A DNA stretch of 64,000 bases, from contig JAPOVL010000051.1 of assembly GCA_026708115.1 (NCBI GenBank), positions 1 through 64,000 on the forward strand, written 5' to 3'. The notes below the pieces were generated by a model. It saw only the letters and a list, made by a program, of their open reading frames with translations, was not told where the DNA came from and did not search any database. Shown one piece after another: positions 1 to 9,086 of this stretch. The translations under genes and the position numbers were made by a program. Positions within the stretch are counted from its first letter, which is position 1, and every line of letters starts with the position of its first letter. This DNA is from Chloroflexota bacterium (lineage in GTDB: Bacteria > Chloroflexota > Anaerolineae > Aggregatilineales > Phototrophicaceae).

Positions 1-289
1 CGCATTGATAATGTATAGCTGGAACTCTATTCCCCAGTACCAGACAAGCCTTGTAGGGGCGACCTATCAGGTCGCCCGCCTTCCATACCTTCGCATGTTT
101 GGATTACCGCATTGATAATGTATAGCTGGAACTCTATTCCCCAGTACCGGACAAGCCTTGTAGGGGCGACCTATCAGGTCGCCCGCCTTCCATACCTTCG
201 CATGTTTGGATTACCGCATTGATAATGTATAGCTGGAACTCTATTCCACAATACCGGACAAGCCTTGTACGGGCGACACTTATGCCGCC
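1..289. repeat. Tandem 107-bp direct repeat, about 2.7 copies
   Basis: Two complete copies (1-107 and 108-214) are almost identical, and a third, more diverged partial copy starts at 215. Each contains a perfect hairpin of the form GGGCGACC-loop-GGTCGCCC (57-77, 164-184). In the third copy this hairpin has decayed to GGGCGACAC...GCCGCCC. The core GTAGGGGCGA is also found at both ends of the composite element at 55027-55254, so the two probably belong to one family of small palindromic repeats. The array runs off the left edge of the window, so its full copy number is unknown. Confidence 0.9.
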
Positions 290-565
290 CGCCAAAAATC
301 TCTCTCTGTGGCGGGGGGAGGGGGGTACCCCCCTGTACACATACTGTATCTATACTGTTACCCAAAAAGGGGGCAAAATGAGGGCATCTTCCGAGCATTT
401 GAGGACGCCCTGCGCTCCATCGAGCGCTATGATCATGTTGATGCGATGCCCCTTTTTCGCTGACGAAGACGTCATATGCTAAACTCAACCTGAGAACGAA
501 ACTTAAGCGCGGGCAGTGAATAAGCATCATAAGATTCCGGAGCTAGGTAGCCGAGAGTTCAAGCC
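290..565. other. Gene-free region with a G6-TA-C6 palindrome
   Basis: This stretch lies between the tandem repeat and the first gene. It holds a 14-bp perfect palindrome of six G, TA and six C (320-333) inside a purine-rich tract, followed by TACTGTATCTATACTG, an imperfect inverted repeat. Short reading frames here have no recognisable family. I see no convincing promoter for the gene at 566, although the last 60 bases are likely to contain it. Confidence 0.5.
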
Positions 566-1639
566 ATGTCTACGCAACCGATAAGCGACTTGCAGGATCC
601 GCGGCCAGATGAAGTATTTGACGAAGCGAGCCTTGCCGCGTATCTAGCCGGCGAACTGGAAGGCGCGGATCAGCCGATGACTGTGCGGCAGTTCACGGGC
701 GGCATGGCAAACCTGACCTATTTGCTGCGTTTTGGCGATACACAGGAATACGTGCTGCGGCGGCCACCGATAGGTCATTATGCGCCGACAGCTCACGATA
801 TGTCGCGCGAATACCGGGTGCTTTCGGTGCTGTATCCCGTTTTCCGCTTTGCGCCCCGAATCTACCTATATGTTGAAGACGCGAGCGTCATAGGCGCTCC
901 TTTTCTTATCATGGAGAGACGAAAGGGAGTTGTCGTACGTCGCGCCATGCCACCGAGCTTCGCTGCTATGCCAAATTCAGCGCGCCTGCTTAGCGAAGCG
1001 CTGGTGGATGTGCTGGTCGCGTTCCATTCTGTCGATTACAACTCAATCGGACTTTCGGGACTTGGAAAACCGGCGGGTTTTGTCGGCCGTCAAGTGGAAG
1101 GCTGGTATCGGCGCTGGAACGCGGCAAAACTTGAAGACAGTTCCGTCGTCGAGGAGCTCTATTCCTGGCTCGTGGATAACATGCCGGAATCGCCTTCTCC
1201 TACCTTGGTGCACAATGACTACAAGCTGGACAACACAATCTTTGACCCTGATGATCCATCCATCATGAGGGCGCTATTGGATTGGGATATGTGCACGCTT
1301 GGCGATCCCTTGCTTGATTTGGCGACGCTATTGACATACTGGACCGAGCCTGGCGATCCGGAGCATCTATTGCTGTTAACGCCGATGCCAACCGGGGACT
1401 ACGGTTTTCTCACCAGGAGGCAGATCATCGCCAGGTATGCCGAAGGCAGCGGCCGTGACGTGGGAGATATTCGCTTTTATCAGGCCTTGGCGCACTTCAG
1501 ATGGATGGTCTTCATGCAGCAGATGCATTTTCGCTACGTACAGGGCATGACCAAGGACCATCGCTTCAAGCACTTGGATGAAACGGCAGCGCTGTTGGCA
1601 GTGAGCGCGCTGCAAGCCTCGCGTGGCGAGTTCGCGTAG
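566..1639 (+). CDS. Phosphotransferase family protein (APH/choline-kinase fold)
   Basis: This 357-residue protein has the aminoglycoside phosphotransferase/choline kinase fold seen in acyl-CoA dehydrogenase-associated kinases (ACAD10/11-like). Visible landmarks are an N-terminal lobe with GGMANLTYLL and an ILE/LRR strand near residue 65, the Brenner-type catalytic loop HNDYKLDN at about 215-222, and the metal-binding DWDM at about 238, followed by GDPLLDLATLL. In this family the proteins usually phosphorylate small hydroxylated substrates or hydroxyacyl-CoA; the substrate cannot be read from sequence. An antibiotic-resistance role is not indicated. It stands alone on the plus strand, converging on the PlsC gene, whose stop codon lies 9 bp away. 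Confidence 0.8.
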   Translation: MSTQPISDLQDPRPDEVFDEASLAAYLAGELEGADQPMTVRQFTGGMANLTYLLRFGDTQEYVLRRPPIGHYAPTAHDMSREYRVLSVLYPVFRFAPRIYLYVEDASVIGAPFLIMERRKGVVVRRAMPPSFAAMPNSARLLSEALVDVLVAFHSVDYNSIGLSGLGKPAGFVGRQVEGWYRRWNAAKLEDSSVVEELYSWLVDNMPESPSPTLVHNDYKLDNTIFDPDDPSIMRALLDWDMCTLGDPLLDLATLLTYWTEPGDPEHLLLLTPMPTGDYGFLTRRQIIARYAEGSGRDVGDIRFYQALAHFRWMVFMQQMHFRYVQGMTKDHRFKHLDETAALLAVSALQASRGEFA

Positions 1640-1648
1640 CAGGAAGCG

Positions 1649-2377
1649 TCAAAGGAATTCGATGGTATCCGCGGTGGCGTTCTCGATCCCGGCATAGTGT
1701 CCGCGCAAATGGGCATACTCGTCGGGAATGGTAGCGGCGAGTTGATACATGGCTTCGCGAATCATTTGTGAAAGCACTTGGCGCGGTATGCGTTTCTGTC
1801 CTTCGGTTCGAAATCGGAATCCTTTGCCGAAAACTACCTTTGCGTAGGCGCGGCGGAAGCGCTTCATACGCGATTTCCAGTTTTCGGCGCCACAAATGGC
1901 TGTGGGAACGATGACAGCATCGGATTTGGTCGCGACGTAGGCCAGTCCATCCTTGCCCGGCTGCAAGCCCCCGGCGTGACGCGTGCCTTCCGGCGCCATC
2001 AGCACCAGTTGTCCACTTTGCAGCAGGGCGATAGTTTGCATGAGCGCTTTGCGGTCATAATTGCCACGATGGATCGGGAAATGTCCCCATTGCCGCAGGA
2101 ACCAGCCCGCAACAGGAATCTGAAAGTTTTCAATTTTTGAGAGCGATATCGTGTAGCGGAAAGGAATGCTGGCCGTCACGACAATTGGATCTAGGTAGGA
2201 TATGTGGTTTATCATGAGCGACGCGCTGCCGTGAAGAGGCACATTTTCCAGCCCTTCGACCTCGACCTTGCAAAAGGCGGGAACGGCCGCCCGCAGCATG
2301 GGAAGGAGAATACGCCGGCGCTTGTCGTATTCTGGCTGGCGAGCTATGTACTCCTCAATGCTCAGTTCGGTGGGCAT
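1649..2377 (-). CDS. plsC: 1-acyl-sn-glycerol-3-phosphate acyltransferase
   Basis: A 242-residue PlsC-family acyltransferase that would transfer an acyl group to lysophosphatidic acid during membrane phospholipid synthesis. The HX4D catalytic motif is NHISYLDP at 57-64 (His58, Asp63). The second block, APEGTRH at about 134, is the expected glycerophosphate-binding motif. A hydrophobic stretch around residues 65-110 fits the membrane-associated face of the family. Length is normal. It lies 16 bp downstream of the pseudouridine synthase gene on the same strand and is probably co-transcribed with it. Other acyl acceptors are possible in this broad family. Confidence 0.85.
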   Translation of the reverse strand: MPTELSIEEYIARQPEYDKRRRILLPMLRAAVPAFCKVEVEGLENVPLHGSASLMINHISYLDPIVVTASIPFRYTISLSKIENFQIPVAGWFLRQWGHFPIHRGNYDRKALMQTIALLQSGQLVLMAPEGTRHAGGLQPGKDGLAYVATKSDAVIVPTAICGAENWKSRMKRFRRAYAKVVFGKGFRFRTEGQKRIPRQVLSQMIREAMYQLAATIPDEYAHLRGHYAGIENATADTIEFL

Positions 2378-2393
2378 GCGCTTTTGTCAGGGA

Positions 2394-3170
2394 TTAGCGC
2401 TTCTTGCGCTGCTTGCGTTCGCGCCGTTTACGGCGAATCTCTGCCAGTTCCTTGGCCGGGGTCATCATCGCGTCAACTTCGGTTTGGTCTAGCTGATACC
2501 AGGCGCCCTTGCGCAAGGTGCCCAATCCCAGTTGCCCGATGTGCGTGCGAACCAAGCGGATCACTGGATGACCCAGGACAGAAGCTACCCGGCGGATCTG
2601 GCGCTTGCGTCCTTCGACCATGACAATTCGCAAGGTGCTGGACCGTCTGTTGGATTCCAATACTCTGGCGGAGCACGCGGCGGTACGGCTGTTATCCAGC
2701 CAGATGCCAGATTCCCATTTTTCCGCCGTTTCTTTCCGGACTCTGCCCTTGACCGTGACCTTGTATGTCTTGGTGTGTTCAAATCTCGGATGCGTCACTT
2801 TGTTGGCCAGTTTTCCGTCGTTGGTCAAGATCATCAGCCCCTCGCTGTCGGCGTCAAGGCGTCCGATGGTGAAGAGATGCCCAGGCAACTCTATGAGTTC
2901 GCGTATAGTGGGACGGCTATCGTCAGGTGGCGATTCGTTTGTCGAGAGCACACCTTTTGGCTTGTTCACGACGATATAAATTGGATCAAATGCGCCTCCG
3001 ATGACTTCCCCATCCACCAGGATGATATCCTTCCGTGGATCCGCTTTCGCCCCGAGTTCGATGACCTTGCCATTAACCCGTACACGGCCCGCTCGGATAA
3101 TTTCTTCGCATTTGCGTCGCGATCCGATATCGGCTTGGGCCATGATTTTCTGCACACGTTCAAATGTCAT
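2394..3170 (-). CDS. rluB: rRNA pseudouridine synthase, RsuA/RluB family
   Basis: A 258-residue member of the RsuA/RluB/RluE/RluF pseudouridine synthases. Residues 1-48 form an S4 RNA-binding domain (RVQKIMAQADIGSRRKCEE). The catalytic aspartate is Asp106 in GRLDADSEG, and the family signature continues with LMILTNDG and THPRFEHTKTY. The C-terminus is a basic tail rich in Lys/Arg. The bacterial RluB role would be isomerisation of a uridine in helix 80/89 of 23S rRNA, but RsuA-type activity on 16S rRNA cannot be excluded from sequence. It begins with ATG at 3168-3170 and is followed closely by plsC. Confidence 0.85.
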   Translation of the reverse strand: MTFERVQKIMAQADIGSRRKCEEIIRAGRVRVNGKVIELGAKADPRKDIILVDGEVIGGAFDPIYIVVNKPKGVLSTNESPPDDSRPTIRELIELPGHLFTIGRLDADSEGLMILTNDGKLANKVTHPRFEHTKTYKVTVKGRVRKETAEKWESGIWLDNSRTAACSARVLESNRRSSTLRIVMVEGRKRQIRRVASVLGHPVIRLVRTHIGQLGLGTLRKGAWYQLDQTEVDAMMTPAKELAEIRRKRRERKQRKKR

Positions 3171-3327
3171 GCTGGACTATCTTCACTGTGTTATGGAGAC
3201 GCGCTGATTGAGGGATCATAGGAAACTCGCTCGCTACCTACTAGGGTTAATCGACGCTAATAGGCACATTAGCCGATGCAAGTGGAAAGGCGTAGAAGAA
3301 CATGCCAACTGATCTCGCGCTGAGCTG

Positions 3328-4950
3328 TCACTCGGTCGACTTGTCAGTCACAATGAATTGCAGCGGAATCCCCAATAGCAGGCGCGTTTGGGCTACCAGC
3401 GTAGGCAGCGCAACAACAAGCAGTGTCAATACCAGCATAAAAGGGATGCTCAACAGCTCTTGCAGGCTTTCTACGAAGGTATAGGGACCGTCTCGCGGCG
3501 GCCGGATGCGATAATCCTGAATTTGAAAAACGATGACAAGGATGATCATGGTGATGCCAGAAATCGCCAAAAGAATCCAGGCCGGATGGCTTCTGGACAA
3601 TCCATCAATGACGTAAGACAACTTGTCCGAAGCGGCTATCAACGTATCCATCTGTACTGGCGCGATCTCGGGATGAAACAGCACAGGCAATTGTGACCCA
3701 ACCGTCAGGATTATCCAGCCAGCGCCGGCCAGCAAGATATCGTGAGCGATCCGGAACAGTAGCTTCAACGAGTTAAACGATACAACATGTGGATTCTCAA
3801 TTAACTTGGCCAGCATGTAACCGACCTCTTTGCTCCCCCAGGCGTGGCGCAGTGTCTGTGTATAGCGGTTTTTGACAGAACGAAAGATATTGGAACCTGT
3901 AGTCGAATCTGCTAGGAAGGGCAAGAAAATGTGCTGCAGCGAAACTTTGCCCCCTGTCGCGAAATATGCCTTGATCAACATGTGCCATTCATCGGCGATA
4001 ACATCTGTATCCCAGTTGCCGCTTTGTTCGAGCAGTTTCAGGCTGAGCGAATAGGAGGACATCGGCATCGCCATCCACCAGGGCGCCGCCAGGTAGGCCA
4101 TCTCAAAGGCCGTGGCATACGTGTTGATAATGCGCATCAAGGGGTTGACTTGCCATATATTGCCGTGATAGCGAATAGGAGCCTGCCAAAACGTACGATG
4201 CCTGTCCTTGCTTGCGGCGAAGAAGTACGTGAGGGCCGCGAAGTGCTTCGGGTGCCAGCGCGTGTCGGCGTCCATAGTCGTCACGACGATGTTATCAATG
4301 TCCAGATTCTCCGGCTCGACTACCTTGTCGAAGTACCATTTGACCGCCCAAGACAGATTGGCGGACTTGCATTGCATTTCGCCGATCAAGCCGCGAGGAT
4401 GAACTGTGTAATAGACATTGGCAAAGTGAGCCGCGTAATGGCGCTGCAAAAAACGCGCTTTGCGATAGCTATTCGGTTCCCCGCCTTCCATTGCCAGGAT
4501 GATCGAGATTTGCGTTTTCGCGTTGTGTTGCTGCCGGAGTTGGTTCAGCGTTCTGCCGAGAACCTCCAGTGATTCCTTGTAATTGGGGATGATTACGAGG
4601 TGATGCACTTCGTCCCAGGCGACGCCAACCTCGTCCTCAATTTCTAGGTACTTTTGATACCAGTCGATCGCTTCCCAGGTATTGACCTTGCGATTACCCA
4701 TGCCGTTGGCGATGCCGGCGAACAAGAACCTAAGCGCAGAATAGAGGGCTACAAATGCAGCTGCTAGCATCAGAGTTAGTGGAAAGGCGACTGCGCTTGC
4801 GATTGAGAGCAGCAAGGCCAGCCAGGCGATGAACCCCGGGATACCGTCGAGAACGCGTTCGGGAATTGGCGGTAGTGGCGCGCCACCCCAAATCGAACGG
4901 CCTACTTCAGACGGATAGGGCTGTCGTTGATTGTCGGATGTGTAGGGCAC
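3328..4950 (-). CDS. Membrane glycosyltransferase, family 2
   Basis: A 540-residue processive-type GT2 enzyme. Two or three transmembrane helices lie at about 35-85 (LLLSIASAVAFPLTLML), then a cytoplasmic catalytic domain begins with VIIPNYKES. The nucleotide-sugar/metal motif is TTMDADTRWH at about residue 225, and MSSYSLSLK with DWDTDVIADEWH-like residues form the later acceptor block near 300-330. At least three further helices occupy roughly 405-520. The fold resembles membrane-embedded polysaccharide or glycolipid synthases, but the sugar is not predictable. The start is GTG (4948-4950). It lies downstream of ddl and murF on the same strand, which suggests but does not prove an envelope role. 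Confidence 0.75.
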   Translation of the reverse strand: MPYTSDNQRQPYPSEVGRSIWGGAPLPPIPERVLDGIPGFIAWLALLLSIASAVAFPLTLMLAAAFVALYSALRFLFAGIANGMGNRKVNTWEAIDWYQKYLEIEDEVGVAWDEVHHLVIIPNYKESLEVLGRTLNQLRQQHNAKTQISIILAMEGGEPNSYRKARFLQRHYAAHFANVYYTVHPRGLIGEMQCKSANLSWAVKWYFDKVVEPENLDIDNIVVTTMDADTRWHPKHFAALTYFFAASKDRHRTFWQAPIRYHGNIWQVNPLMRIINTYATAFEMAYLAAPWWMAMPMSSYSLSLKLLEQSGNWDTDVIADEWHMLIKAYFATGGKVSLQHIFLPFLADSTTGSNIFRSVKNRYTQTLRHAWGSKEVGYMLAKLIENPHVVSFNSLKLLFRIAHDILLAGAGWIILTVGSQLPVLFHPEIAPVQMDTLIAASDKLSYVIDGLSRSHPAWILLAISGITMIILVIVFQIQDYRIRPPRDGPYTFVESLQELLSIPFMLVLTLLVVALPTLVAQTRLLLGIPLQFIVTDKSTE

Positions 4951-5081
4951 AAATATCTTGTCGGCGTATTAGCTGTCCCGAGCGCCTAAATCATAGCATA
5001 CAGCATATTGCCAACAAGCCAAAATCAAGGCGGGAGAATGCGTGGTGCGATGCGGCGCTTAGCACATTCTAGCCAAGCAGG

Positions 5082-6278
5082 TCAAGACTTGGCGCCCTTG
5101 CTGCCCTTTGTGCCGCGCTGGCTGGCGACTGATACGAGATTGGTCTGATAGTCATAGATGTTGCGGCGCTTTTCCGCGTGCGCTTCGCGCGCCAGGTCCA
5201 CCAACTTCTGGACCACTTGGCTTGGGGACAGCCCTTCTTCCCGCCAGAGATACAGCGCGAGCGAACCGGGCATGGTGTTTATTTCGTTGAGATAGATCTC
5301 GTCCTGATCAGGTCTTACGAGAAAATCAATGCGCGCTATGCCACGACCGTCGACAGCCTGGAAGGCGCGCACGCTCAGTTGCTGCAAGCGTTTCGTTAGC
5401 TCATCATTGATTGGCGCCGGGATTATCCGCTCGGCACTTTTCATGCCTTCGTCCCCGCGCAGATACTTGTCCTCATAAGACAGGAATTCGTCCCAAGAAA
5501 GGGGCTGTTCCAATGTGGAGGCTTGAAATTCGTCCCCGAAGCCTATGACTGAACAATTGATCTCTATGCCGTCGGCGATCGCCGGCTCAACCATGATGCG
5601 CCGGTCGAAATTGGCAGCGATGTCGATGCCAGCGCGCAGCAAGGGCAAGGACTCCGCTCGGCTGATTCCGATGCTGGACCCCAGCGTCGCTGGCTTAATG
5701 AAAAGAGGAAATGCCAAGCTTTGCTGAATCTCTTCGAGTACTTGACTGGGTTGGTTTAGCCAGCTTTCGCGAGAGAATACGAAGTCTTCGAGAACTGGGA
5801 CATCAGCCTGACGCAGCACTATCTTGGTCAAAGCCTTGTCATTCGTCAGGGCTGAACCGAGGGTGGCATATCCCACATAAGGTATGTCTGCCAACTCTAG
5901 CAAACCCTGGAGACTACCGTCCTCACCGTGGGTGCCGTGTAGCGCAGGAAAAGCGACGTCAATGCGCTTGACATTGCTCCTGCTGAATCTGCCTGCCAGG
6001 GGATTCACGATGAGACCATGGTGGCGCGTATCCGGCGATAGCAGGCAGGATGCGACTCCTTCCAAATGCAGCAAGCTCTTCTCTGCGAAGTTGTCCAGCT
6101 TCAGCAGCGGGTCGCCGGTAAACCAGGTGCCGTCGCGGGAGATGTAGACCGGAACAACCTCGTACAAGTCTTCGGGAAAAGCACTCATTATCTGGTGTCC
6201 GGTCACGATGGACACATCATGTTCGACGCTGCGGCCGCCAAAGATGACCGCCACGCATGTTCGCCGGCGATTGCACAT
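5082..6278 (-). CDS. ddl: D-alanine--D-alanine ligase
   Basis: This 398-residue ATP-grasp enzyme joins two D-alanines for the peptidoglycan stem peptide. The N-terminal domain begins VAVIFGGRSVEHDVS. The signature HGTHGEDGSLQGL lies at about residue 113, the ATP-grasp lysine region is FIKPATLGSSIGIS, and the metal/ATP motif is NEINTMPGS near 334. The long insertion between the signature and ATP-grasp blocks is typical of the VanA/DdlA-like branch. The tail is a short Gly/Ser/Lys-rich extension (GTKGSKGAKS). Its product is the substrate of MurF, encoded 94 bp upstream on the same strand, so the two genes are functionally paired. The ATG start directly precedes the first beta strand. Confidence 0.93.
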   Translation of the reverse strand: MCNRRRTCVAVIFGGRSVEHDVSIVTGHQIMSAFPEDLYEVVPVYISRDGTWFTGDPLLKLDNFAEKSLLHLEGVASCLLSPDTRHHGLIVNPLAGRFSRSNVKRIDVAFPALHGTHGEDGSLQGLLELADIPYVGYATLGSALTNDKALTKIVLRQADVPVLEDFVFSRESWLNQPSQVLEEIQQSLAFPLFIKPATLGSSIGISRAESLPLLRAGIDIAANFDRRIMVEPAIADGIEINCSVIGFGDEFQASTLEQPLSWDEFLSYEDKYLRGDEGMKSAERIIPAPINDELTKRLQQLSVRAFQAVDGRGIARIDFLVRPDQDEIYLNEINTMPGSLALYLWREEGLSPSQVVQKLVDLAREAHAEKRRNIYDYQTNLVSVASQRGTKGSKGAKS

Positions 6279-6372
6279 GGCTTCTTCTCGAGCGCTTGCT
6301 AAATCAGTGCAGTACTATGCAAGTTATGACCAATGATGTCAATAACGTTTCATGGGCTACCCAGCGGCGCGG

Positions 6373-8022
6373 CTAATAGGTATCTGGCAAGTCATTCAAG
6401 AACAGCACCGTATCGTTCGCCCTCAGGTTCTGCTGATACCATGCCACCGACTCTGCCAGCGTTTTATACACTTGTACGCGCGCCATGTCATATCCCGTCG
6501 ATTGAATACCTTCAAATATAGGCTTGGTCTGCTGCCTGCCAATGAGAATGATATCGGTCGCGTATTCGCAGGCAAGGACGCCCAGCTTTCGGTTTTCCTG
6601 GTCCTGCAAATCGCCGAGTTCTATCATGCCCGGCGTGATCAGCAGCCTTTTGCCATCTTTGTGCATGCCCAGCACCTTTAAGGCGCTGACGATACCTTTT
6701 GGATTGGCGCTATAGGCGTCGTTGATGATGGTGATCCCGGAAGCGGTCGTTTGCCGGACAAGTCGACTCTCCGCGGGCTTGAGCGTGCTGATTCTCATGC
6801 CAATATCACGCAAAGGGATGCCTTCATGAAACGCAACCGCGACGCAGAGCAGGAGATTCGTGATATTGTGCTCGCCCATGACGGGCGTGCTAAACCGCGC
6901 TTGCTCGCCAGAGGCTACATTGGTGACTGTGAATCGGAGGCCGTGCAAACTTTCTTCAGTGTCAGTCGCGATCCAGGTCAGGTTTTCGCGACGCGCCTCA
7001 TCCAGGTTCAGTTCCCGGCTCACTGACAATTGAGTCTTGGGGTGACCCTTGGCGATCATCTCGCGAATAAAGGCATTGTCCCAGTTGAAAACGCCGACGC
7101 CGTCTTCCTTGAGGTTCTTAATGATTTCGTATTTGGCGCGCATGACATTCTCCAGCGAGCCAAAGCGTTCCAGATGTTGCGGACCTATTTCTGTGACAAT
7201 CGCGACGTCGGGTGGCGTCAACCCGCAGATGCGATCAATCTCGCCGGGTACATAGGCGCCCATTTCGCTGACGAAGTATTCGGTTCGATAATCGTCGACG
7301 AGATCGCGATTGATCGCCAAAGAGATGCCCATAAGCGTGTTGTAGCTCTTCGGCGTCGCATAGGTACGATATCGCAGGCTCAGGATGTCGCGCAAGAAGT
7401 CTTTTGTCGTTGTCTTGCCGTAGCTGCCGGTGATTCCTATGATTTTAGGCTGGATCGCGTTCAGCACCGAGCGCGCCCCCGACAGATAGCGCTGCCGCCG
7501 GTAACGCTCGTAAGGCTGCAAAATTAGGTCGCCCAAAATCAGCCATATTGGCGCCAATGAGAAAAGGATAAACCCCGACGCAGCGATTGCTATCGAAGAA
7601 ATCTGGAGCAACTCCAAGCCACCAAATGCCTTTGTCGCCGTCGCAAAGGATGCGCCCTGCGCGAGGGCGGCGCAAATGGCCGCGGCGGCCAACATACGCT
7701 TGACGCGCCCGGTGTGGACGAGCGGCTTTTTGATTTCCTGTTCTCGCTCCGGCGAGACAGCGAAGAGAGCCGCGACAAGCATGATCAAGAGCGGGAGAGC
7801 GCTGTTCGGCGCTTCGCCCAGGACGAGGGCTATTGCCGTGCCGAGGAACCAGGCGCCCAGCGCGCGCTTGGGCAAGAGATGGCGCGGCGCGCGGCGAAGC
7901 CACCGGAAAAAGCGCCGGCTCATGTATTCTTCAATCTGATAGAAACGAGCCAGTTGGTAAATGCGAAGCCAGGTTCCAACTAGCCAAAGGGCAGCCAGTG
8001 CTAATAGCAAGAGACTTGGCAC
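6373..8022 (-). CDS. murF: MurF-type Mur ligase with N-terminal membrane domain
   Basis: The C-terminal two-thirds is a Mur ligase matching UDP-N-acetylmuramoyl-tripeptide--D-Ala-D-Ala ligase. The P-loop is GITGSYGKTTTK at about 196-205, the metal-binding EIG follows in TEIGPQHLERF, and the C-terminal domain carries NDAYSANP. The first 185 residues, where canonical MurF has its UDP-binding domain, instead hold four hydrophobic segments at about 1-20, 56-90, 108-126 and 140-170. The protein would therefore sit at the inner face of the cytoplasmic membrane. The start is GTG (8020-8022), and an internal cytosolic start is unlikely because the frame is open and coding throughout. Upstream of ddl in the same direction, it is probably the lead gene of a small peptidoglycan operon. 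Confidence 0.85.
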   Translation of the reverse strand: MPSLLLLALAALWLVGTWLRIYQLARFYQIEEYMSRRFFRWLRRAPRHLLPKRALGAWFLGTAIALVLGEAPNSALPLLIMLVAALFAVSPEREQEIKKPLVHTGRVKRMLAAAAICAALAQGASFATATKAFGGLELLQISSIAIAASGFILFSLAPIWLILGDLILQPYERYRRQRYLSGARSVLNAIQPKIIGITGSYGKTTTKDFLRDILSLRYRTYATPKSYNTLMGISLAINRDLVDDYRTEYFVSEMGAYVPGEIDRICGLTPPDVAIVTEIGPQHLERFGSLENVMRAKYEIIKNLKEDGVGVFNWDNAFIREMIAKGHPKTQLSVSRELNLDEARRENLTWIATDTEESLHGLRFTVTNVASGEQARFSTPVMGEHNITNLLLCVAVAFHEGIPLRDIGMRISTLKPAESRLVRQTTASGITIINDAYSANPKGIVSALKVLGMHKDGKRLLITPGMIELGDLQDQENRKLGVLACEYATDIILIGRQQTKPIFEGIQSTGYDMARVQVYKTLAESVAWYQQNLRANDTVLFLNDLPDTY

Positions 8023-8036
8023 TGTTCAGCCCCCAT

Positions 8037-8123
8037 AGCCGCTCGGCGGCGGCGAAAAGGTCTGCCGCGCTCACGCAAAATAGGTCGCCTTTTCGTCGCA
8101 TGAGCGACGCAGTTTACATAAGC
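8037..8123 (+). repeat. Dispersed two-hairpin repeat, copy 1 (subfamily A)
   Basis: One copy of a roughly 90-bp interspersed repeat. It starts AGCCGCTCGGCGGC, which folds as GCCGC-loop-GCGGC, and has a conserved centre CGCTCACGCAAAATAG. It ends with CGTCGCATGAGCGACGC, a second hairpin, and GTTTACATAA. It lies upstream of murF and is directly followed by a second, diverged copy. Confidence 0.85.
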
Positions 8124-8210
8124 AGCCGCTCGGCGCGTAACCGGCGAATTTGGGCTACCGTGCTCACACAAAATAGTAAACCTGCTCGGCTACCGCAGAT
8201 CGCGGTTCAA
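8124..8210 (+). repeat. Dispersed two-hairpin repeat, copy 2 (subfamily B, decayed 3' end)
   Basis: A second copy abuts the first in the same orientation. Its left part reads CGGCGCGTAACCGGCGAA instead of the CGGCGGC...GAAAAGG form, a variant shared with the copies at 12143 and 23489. The centre CTCACACAAAATAG is intact, but the right hairpin has degenerated. The remaining 75 bases up to the hydrolase gene show nothing recognisable. Confidence 0.75.
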
Positions 8211-8285
8211 AAAAGAGAATTCAAGCGCATTATAAGGTTTCTCCGTGATTAGACAACAGGACGGGGAAACAGCCGCATTGCTCTA

Positions 8286-9080
8286 TCAGGTGACTTGGGA
8301 ATCGTCGACTGAATAAAGCGCGTTCATGATTGACGCGGTCCTGCGCGCATAGTCAAGATATGCGTAGTGGCCCGCGCCTTCATGCACGATCAGGGCAGCA
8401 TCGGGAATGGCCCTTTCCAGTTTCTCGCCCATCCAGAGAGGCGTTTCCGTATCCGCATCACCCCAGATCAGTACTGTTGGAATGTTGACTCGGTATGCAT
8501 TGGGCAGCAAGTCTTGACCGATTACATTGACCAGGGTTTTGCGCATGACCCCCGATGCAGCTTGAAAGTCGGGCGATCCGTAGCGCTTATTGTAGCGCTG
8601 CCGAAGGTCCTGGGCGATTGCAGCAGCGCCGAGACGGTTCAAGCTCTTGCGGACAGACCGATACAGCCGCAGGCGCAATTGACTGTACATAGGTTGCCTC
8701 GATTTGATGCCGGCGCTGTTTGACAAGACCATGCTTTTGAGACGGTCACTGTAGTCAGACCCAAGAATCAAGCCAATGCGCCCGCCCAGCGAATGACCGA
8801 AGTAGTGAACTTGCTCGAGGCGGTGTAAATCCAGATAGGCGATGCAGAAGGCGGCGTAGTCGAAGATTGTATAAGGGGCGGGCGGTTCGGCGCTGCCGCC
8901 GAAACCAGGCAAATCCAACATGTAGAGTCGATAATCAAAGCCCTCTAGGTTTTGCGCCAGGGGCCCCAATAACTCAAGATTCGCGCCCCAGCCATGAATC
9001 ATCAACACCGGGTCGCCCTCGCCGACGACTCGTTCGCGAATCTCCTGACCATTGACGACAATGCGCCGGCTATTGTCCAA
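8286..9080 (-). CDS. Alpha/beta hydrolase
   Basis: A 264-residue alpha/beta hydrolase fold protein. The oxyanion loop is HGWGAN at 29-34, the nucleophile elbow GHSLGG places Ser97, the acid is probably in WGDADTETP near 212, and the catalytic His is in GAGHYAYLD near 237. The substrate is unknown; esterase, C-C hydrolase and haloperoxidase-like activities all occur in this family. The start is TTG, located 7 bp after the stop of the radical SAM gene, so translation is probably coupled to it. No better ATG exists before the first strand. No signal peptide is visible. Confidence 0.85.
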   Translation of the reverse strand: MDNSRRIVVNGQEIRERVVGEGDPVLMIHGWGANLELLGPLAQNLEGFDYRLYMLDLPGFGGSAEPPAPYTIFDYAAFCIAYLDLHRLEQVHYFGHSLGGRIGLILGSDYSDRLKSMVLSNSAGIKSRQPMYSQLRLRLYRSVRKSLNRLGAAAIAQDLRQRYNKRYGSPDFQAASGVMRKTLVNVIGQDLLPNAYRVNIPTVLIWGDADTETPLWMGEKLERAIPDAALIVHEGAGHYAYLDYARRTASIMNALYSVDDSQVT

Positions 9081-9086
9081 GGCGGG

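Noticed and set aside
1-289. CRISPR or minisatellite coding array.
   Set aside because: Units are 107 bp without spacers and have no consistent open frame.
566-1639. Aminoglycoside resistance gene.
   Set aside because: The kinase fold is shared, but the sequence resembles the ACAD10/11-type phosphotransferases and there is no resistance context.
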